NCBI GenBank assembly: GCA_002500665.1 | Contig: DLRY01000045.1 | Location: 1 to 15,831, forward strand | Direction of reading: 5' to 3' | From: Opitutia bacterium UBA7876 | GTDB taxonomy: Bacteria; Verrucomicrobiota; Verrucomicrobiia; Opitutales; Seribacteraceae | DNA: 15,831 nucleotides | In this document: positions 13,773 to 15,831 of the stretch, in pieces | Layout of the letters: every line of letters starts with the position of its first letter | Position numbering within the stretch: position 1 is the first letter of the stretch | Position numbers and translations under genes: made by a program | The notes under the pieces: model-generated | What the model saw: only the letters and a program-made list of their open reading frames with translations | The model's database searches: none | Told to the model about the DNA's origin: nothing

Positions 13773-14084
13773 TCAAGTCAGGAAACTGCAGCAATAGTCG
13801 GTGATTTCCGAAACCTTCAGCTCGAAGTTGGAATTGGCGGGCACCTCGAAATCATCTCCGCCCTGGAAACTTTGCCACTGGCCACCGGGCAGGAGCACTT
13901 CCAGTTCGCCGGAAAGGATTTCCATCAATTCCTTTTCCTGAGTATTGAATGCATACTCCCCCGGCAGCATGATCCCAAGTGTCTTTTTCGAGCCATCGGG
14001 AAAGACCACGGTCCGGCTCGAGACCTTTCCGTCGAAATAGACGTTTGCGTTTTTGATTACCGATACCTGATCGAATTTATCCAT
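13773..14084 (-). CDS. ppnP: Pyrimidine/purine nucleoside phosphorylase PpnP
   Basis: A 103-residue single-domain cupin of the PpnP (YaiE/DUF1255) family, close to the normal length of about 94-105. Conserved blocks are NVYFDGKVSSRTV (14-26), LGIMLPGEYAF (36-46), ELMEILSGELEVLLPG (52-67) and FEVPANSNFELKV (79-91). They line up with E. coli PpnP (NEYFSGKV, VGVMVEGEYTF, VISGALNVLLP, FNVPGHSEFHLQV). The family reversibly phosphorolyses several purine and pyrimidine nucleosides to base plus ribose-1-phosphate in the cytoplasm. The start ATG at 14084 is the only reasonable one. A TTGACC box (minus strand, 14169-14164) lies in the 129-base gap to the upstream M14 gene, but no convincing -10 was found. 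Confidence 0.9.
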   Translation of the reverse strand: MDKFDQVSVIKNANVYFDGKVSSRTVVFPDGSKKTLGIMLPGEYAFNTQEKELMEILSGELEVLLPGGQWQSFQGGDDFEVPANSNFELKVSEITDYCCSFLT

Positions 14085-14213
14085 GACTGATTGGTTGTTT
14101 TGATTCGAGCCTGCCCGGCCCGAGTTCCGTAAGGTTCCCCGAACTAGGCATAGCTTGCCCGGCGGTCAAGACAAGAGAACCTCCGTTCCCCTAAATGGGT
14201 AGAGCAGGAAGGC

Positions 14214-15710
14214 TCAATTTCCCTTGCCAAGCCAGAGCGCCGCCCGGCGCACCATCCCGTGCAGGGCCTTGGTCGATTCCGGGTGGGGACTGATGCAAAG
14301 CACCCTCCCCTTCCCCAGGTTGCCCGACAAGATGGCGGGCGTATCGATCATGGCCCCAACGCGGGCCCCGTTCTCGGCCAACTCGGTCCGGAAATGGGCC
14401 AGGGCCTGGAAATCCTCGATTGCATCGTCCTGTGCGGGGGCGAAGATTGGCCCATTGGCATAGCGCACGTCGACCTGCTCGGGGTAGTCCCCCAAAATCA
14501 GGCGACCTTTCTCGGTCAACTCCATCTTGACCGTCCCCCGGCCCCGCCTCCAGTGCCCGTTGCGGGTATCCACCGTCCGCCCGTCGACGATCTTGAGGGA
14601 CCAATCGTAGTTGCGGGCGGCCAGGTAACTCCCGGCGCATACCCCCAGGTACCCGCCTCCCTCCTCAACGAAGCGGCGCACCTTTTCCCGGCCCGTCTTT
14701 TCGAGGGCCGCCGCCTGCCTGCTGCCGCTTCCTCCGGGAAAGACCACAAGGTCGAAACGGGAAAGCTGGCCGGCCCGGATTTCCGGGGGCCCGATCCTGC
14801 GGACGAGTGTTTTCCCCATGGGGGCAAGCGCGACTTCCAGGCTGCGGGCGGAAGTGCGGCCCGTCCCGCCCGCATCGTAGATGGCGATGCGCAGGGGACC
14901 GGACCCATCGGCTTTGTAGGGAGCGAGGGGCGGGACGTCCTTACCGCTCATGCCGAGCCTGCCGAGGATGGCATGGACCATCAGGCGATGCTGTCGGATA
15001 CGCAGGGAAAGCGGCTGATCCTTGACCGTGGTTTCAAGGATCATGGAAACCGCTCCCAATCTCTCGTGGGCGGCCCGGGCCAGGCTTCCGTTGACCGGGT
15101 AGCGCAGGCGGACCAATTTCTTCCTCGGGTCCTCGATCGTCCGGTTGACCGCCCGCAGGGCATCCGCGACCGCCTCGTCCATGCCTTCCCCCTTGGTCGG
15201 GATGATGGACGAGCCGACCGACTTCCGGTTGATCTGGTGAAAGTCCGAGCCCTCGTGCAGGTCGAGCACCCAGTCGGGCTCAAAACGTTTCGCGAGGGTC
15301 CAGATCTCACGGGCCAAATCCCCCCGGGCCTCATTCTTTTCACCGGTCTTGGGAAAATTCCTGTTCAGGTCGCGCAACTCGCCGGGCGAATTGGGCACGT
15401 AACGGATACCTGCATCGAGCCCGGTTGCGTTGGCCCGGGGCAGGACCACCAGTTTGCCCCGCTTAATGGGCCAGTGCATGATCTGTCCCGCCGCCCGGGA
15501 ACCCGCGGGCTCATTCCCGTGCATCCCCCCCACGATCAGGACCACGGGACCGGGCTTGCCGCTCTCCAGCACGAGCCAGGAAGTCTCGCGGGGAGTACCC
15601 TTGAGGAGCAGGCCGCCATGTTCGGCCGCGCCGGCCGAAGACCAGCTGCTTGGCAGGAAAGAGCAGGCCAGAAGGAGGATGGGAAGGCTTTTAAAGGGAC
15701 GCGGAAACAT
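14214..15710 (-). CDS. Exported M14-type zinc carboxypeptidase/amidohydrolase fused to a class-I glutamine-amidotransferase-like domain
   Basis: A 498-residue two-domain protein. A signal peptide (about 1-29, ILLLACSFLPSSWSSAGAA) indicates export. Residues about 35-255 resemble M14 / succinylglutamate desuccinylase-aspartoacylase: zinc ligands in GGMHGNEPAG (61-70; His64, Glu67) and LDLHEG (149-154; His152), with DLNRNFP (114-120) and ILETT (224-228; Glu226) as the probable catalytic base. Residues about 272-496 resemble the biotin-ligase N-terminal-like (BPL_N) class-I glutamine-amidotransferase fold: VFPGGSG (323-329), the nucleophile elbow GVCAGSY (356-362; Cys358), and PHPE (475-478; His476 and Glu478) completing a Cys-His-Glu triad. 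Both active sites appear intact. Hydrolysis of peptide or amide bonds in the periplasm is inferred; the substrate is unknown. ATG 15710 has TAGGAT 8 bases upstream; a TTG at 15728 is an alternative. Confidence 0.82.
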   Translation of the reverse strand: MFPRPFKSLPILLLACSFLPSSWSSAGAAEHGGLLLKGTPRETSWLVLESGKPGPVVLIVGGMHGNEPAGSRAAGQIMHWPIKRGKLVVLPRANATGLDAGIRYVPNSPGELRDLNRNFPKTGEKNEARGDLAREIWTLAKRFEPDWVLDLHEGSDFHQINRKSVGSSIIPTKGEGMDEAVADALRAVNRTIEDPRKKLVRLRYPVNGSLARAAHERLGAVSMILETTVKDQPLSLRIRQHRLMVHAILGRLGMSGKDVPPLAPYKADGSGPLRIAIYDAGGTGRTSARSLEVALAPMGKTLVRRIGPPEIRAGQLSRFDLVVFPGGSGSRQAAALEKTGREKVRRFVEEGGGYLGVCAGSYLAARNYDWSLKIVDGRTVDTRNGHWRRGRGTVKMELTEKGRLILGDYPEQVDVRYANGPIFAPAQDDAIEDFQALAHFRTELAENGARVGAMIDTPAILSGNLGKGRVLCISPHPESTKALHGMVRRAALWLGKGN

Positions 15711-15831
15711 CGGTATGCATCCTAGCAATCGAACGCGTCACGGCAATGCCCAACCTCGGGCCCATTTGACCATGGCCCGGAGACGCGCTTTATTGATTCA
15801 TACTGACAAATACACGAACCATGAACGAGAA
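15711..15831. other. Intergenic region with possible divergent start at the window edge
   Basis: Upstream of the minus-strand M14 gene, TTGCCG and TAGGAT 16 bases apart give a weak minus-strand promoter, although TAGGAT may be the ribosome site instead. At the far end an ATG at 15821 on the plus strand opens ATG-AAC-GAG, possibly a gene continuing beyond the window. TTGACC (15766-15771) and TATTGA (15791-15796) could serve it. Only 11 bases are visible, so no gene is claimed. Confidence 0.2.

Noticed and set aside
14259..15725. 488-codon open frame on the plus strand opposite the M14-fusion gene
   Set aside because: It mirrors the minus-strand gene in high-GC DNA, has no recognisable motif and a Gly/Pro/Arg-rich composition typical of an antisense shadow. 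The minus strand has a signal peptide and two complete active sites.
1..15831. tRNA/rRNA genes, CRISPR arrays, insertion sequences, prophage or att sites
   Set aside because: No cloverleaf with a GTTCRANNC arm, no regularly spaced repeats, no transposase or integrase motif and no terminal inverted repeats were found on reading both strands.

Overview
The window looks like chromosomal DNA of a free-living, flagellated, Gram-negative member of the Verrucomicrobiota, probably the Opitutales/Puniceicoccales side. This is inference. It rests on a C-terminal Trp-rich domain (GWLHSPWFG...WLWTSPSIYP) that I associate with that group, a sialate-esterase-like SGNH protein, a secreted 'WPQFRGPSASG' PQQ-type beta-propeller, moderately high GC, and weak or absent Shine-Dalgarno sequences before many starts. 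No tRNA, rRNA, CRISPR array, IS element or phage gene is visible.

Layout. (1) 2-1648 (+): a flagellin cut off at its 5' end by the window edge. It carries an HExxH zinc-metalloprotease domain in its hypervariable centre, i.e. a flagellinolysin. (2) 1753-7569: a complete ligase-associated DNA-repair set in two operons that converge. MBL-fold exonuclease and ATP-dependent DNA ligase lie on +, and Lhr-like DEXH helicase and PdeM-type metallophosphoesterase on -. Both operons use 4-base ATGA overlaps, and their last genes interlock by 4 bases at the stops. (3) 7732-10249 (+): two exported proteins, one with a Trp-rich C-terminal domain and one with two tandem SGNH (sialate O-acetylesterase-like) domains, the second of which has lost its catalytic residues. 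(4) 10250-10801: a largely non-coding stretch. It holds a 54-residue Cys-rich mini-lipoprotein (-) with its own terminator, and a divergent short transcription unit (+) with a perfect TATAAT, a 30-codon ORF and a strong rho-independent terminator. (5) 10802-12340: a DUF2784-like membrane protein (+), a convergent MORN-repeat lipoprotein (-), and a 65-residue membrane protein (+). (6) 12405-15710: an exported PQQ-like propeller (+), the nucleoside phosphorylase PpnP (-), and an exported fusion of an M14-type zinc carboxypeptidase/amidohydrolase with a class-I glutamine-amidotransferase-like domain (-).

Only the repair block forms a clear functional system. The other genes look like independent envelope or secretion and housekeeping genes. 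The most unusual items are the proteolytic flagellin, the half-dead tandem SGNH protein, the M14-amidotransferase fusion, and the mini-lipoprotein/short-transcript pair around 10.3-10.7 kb.
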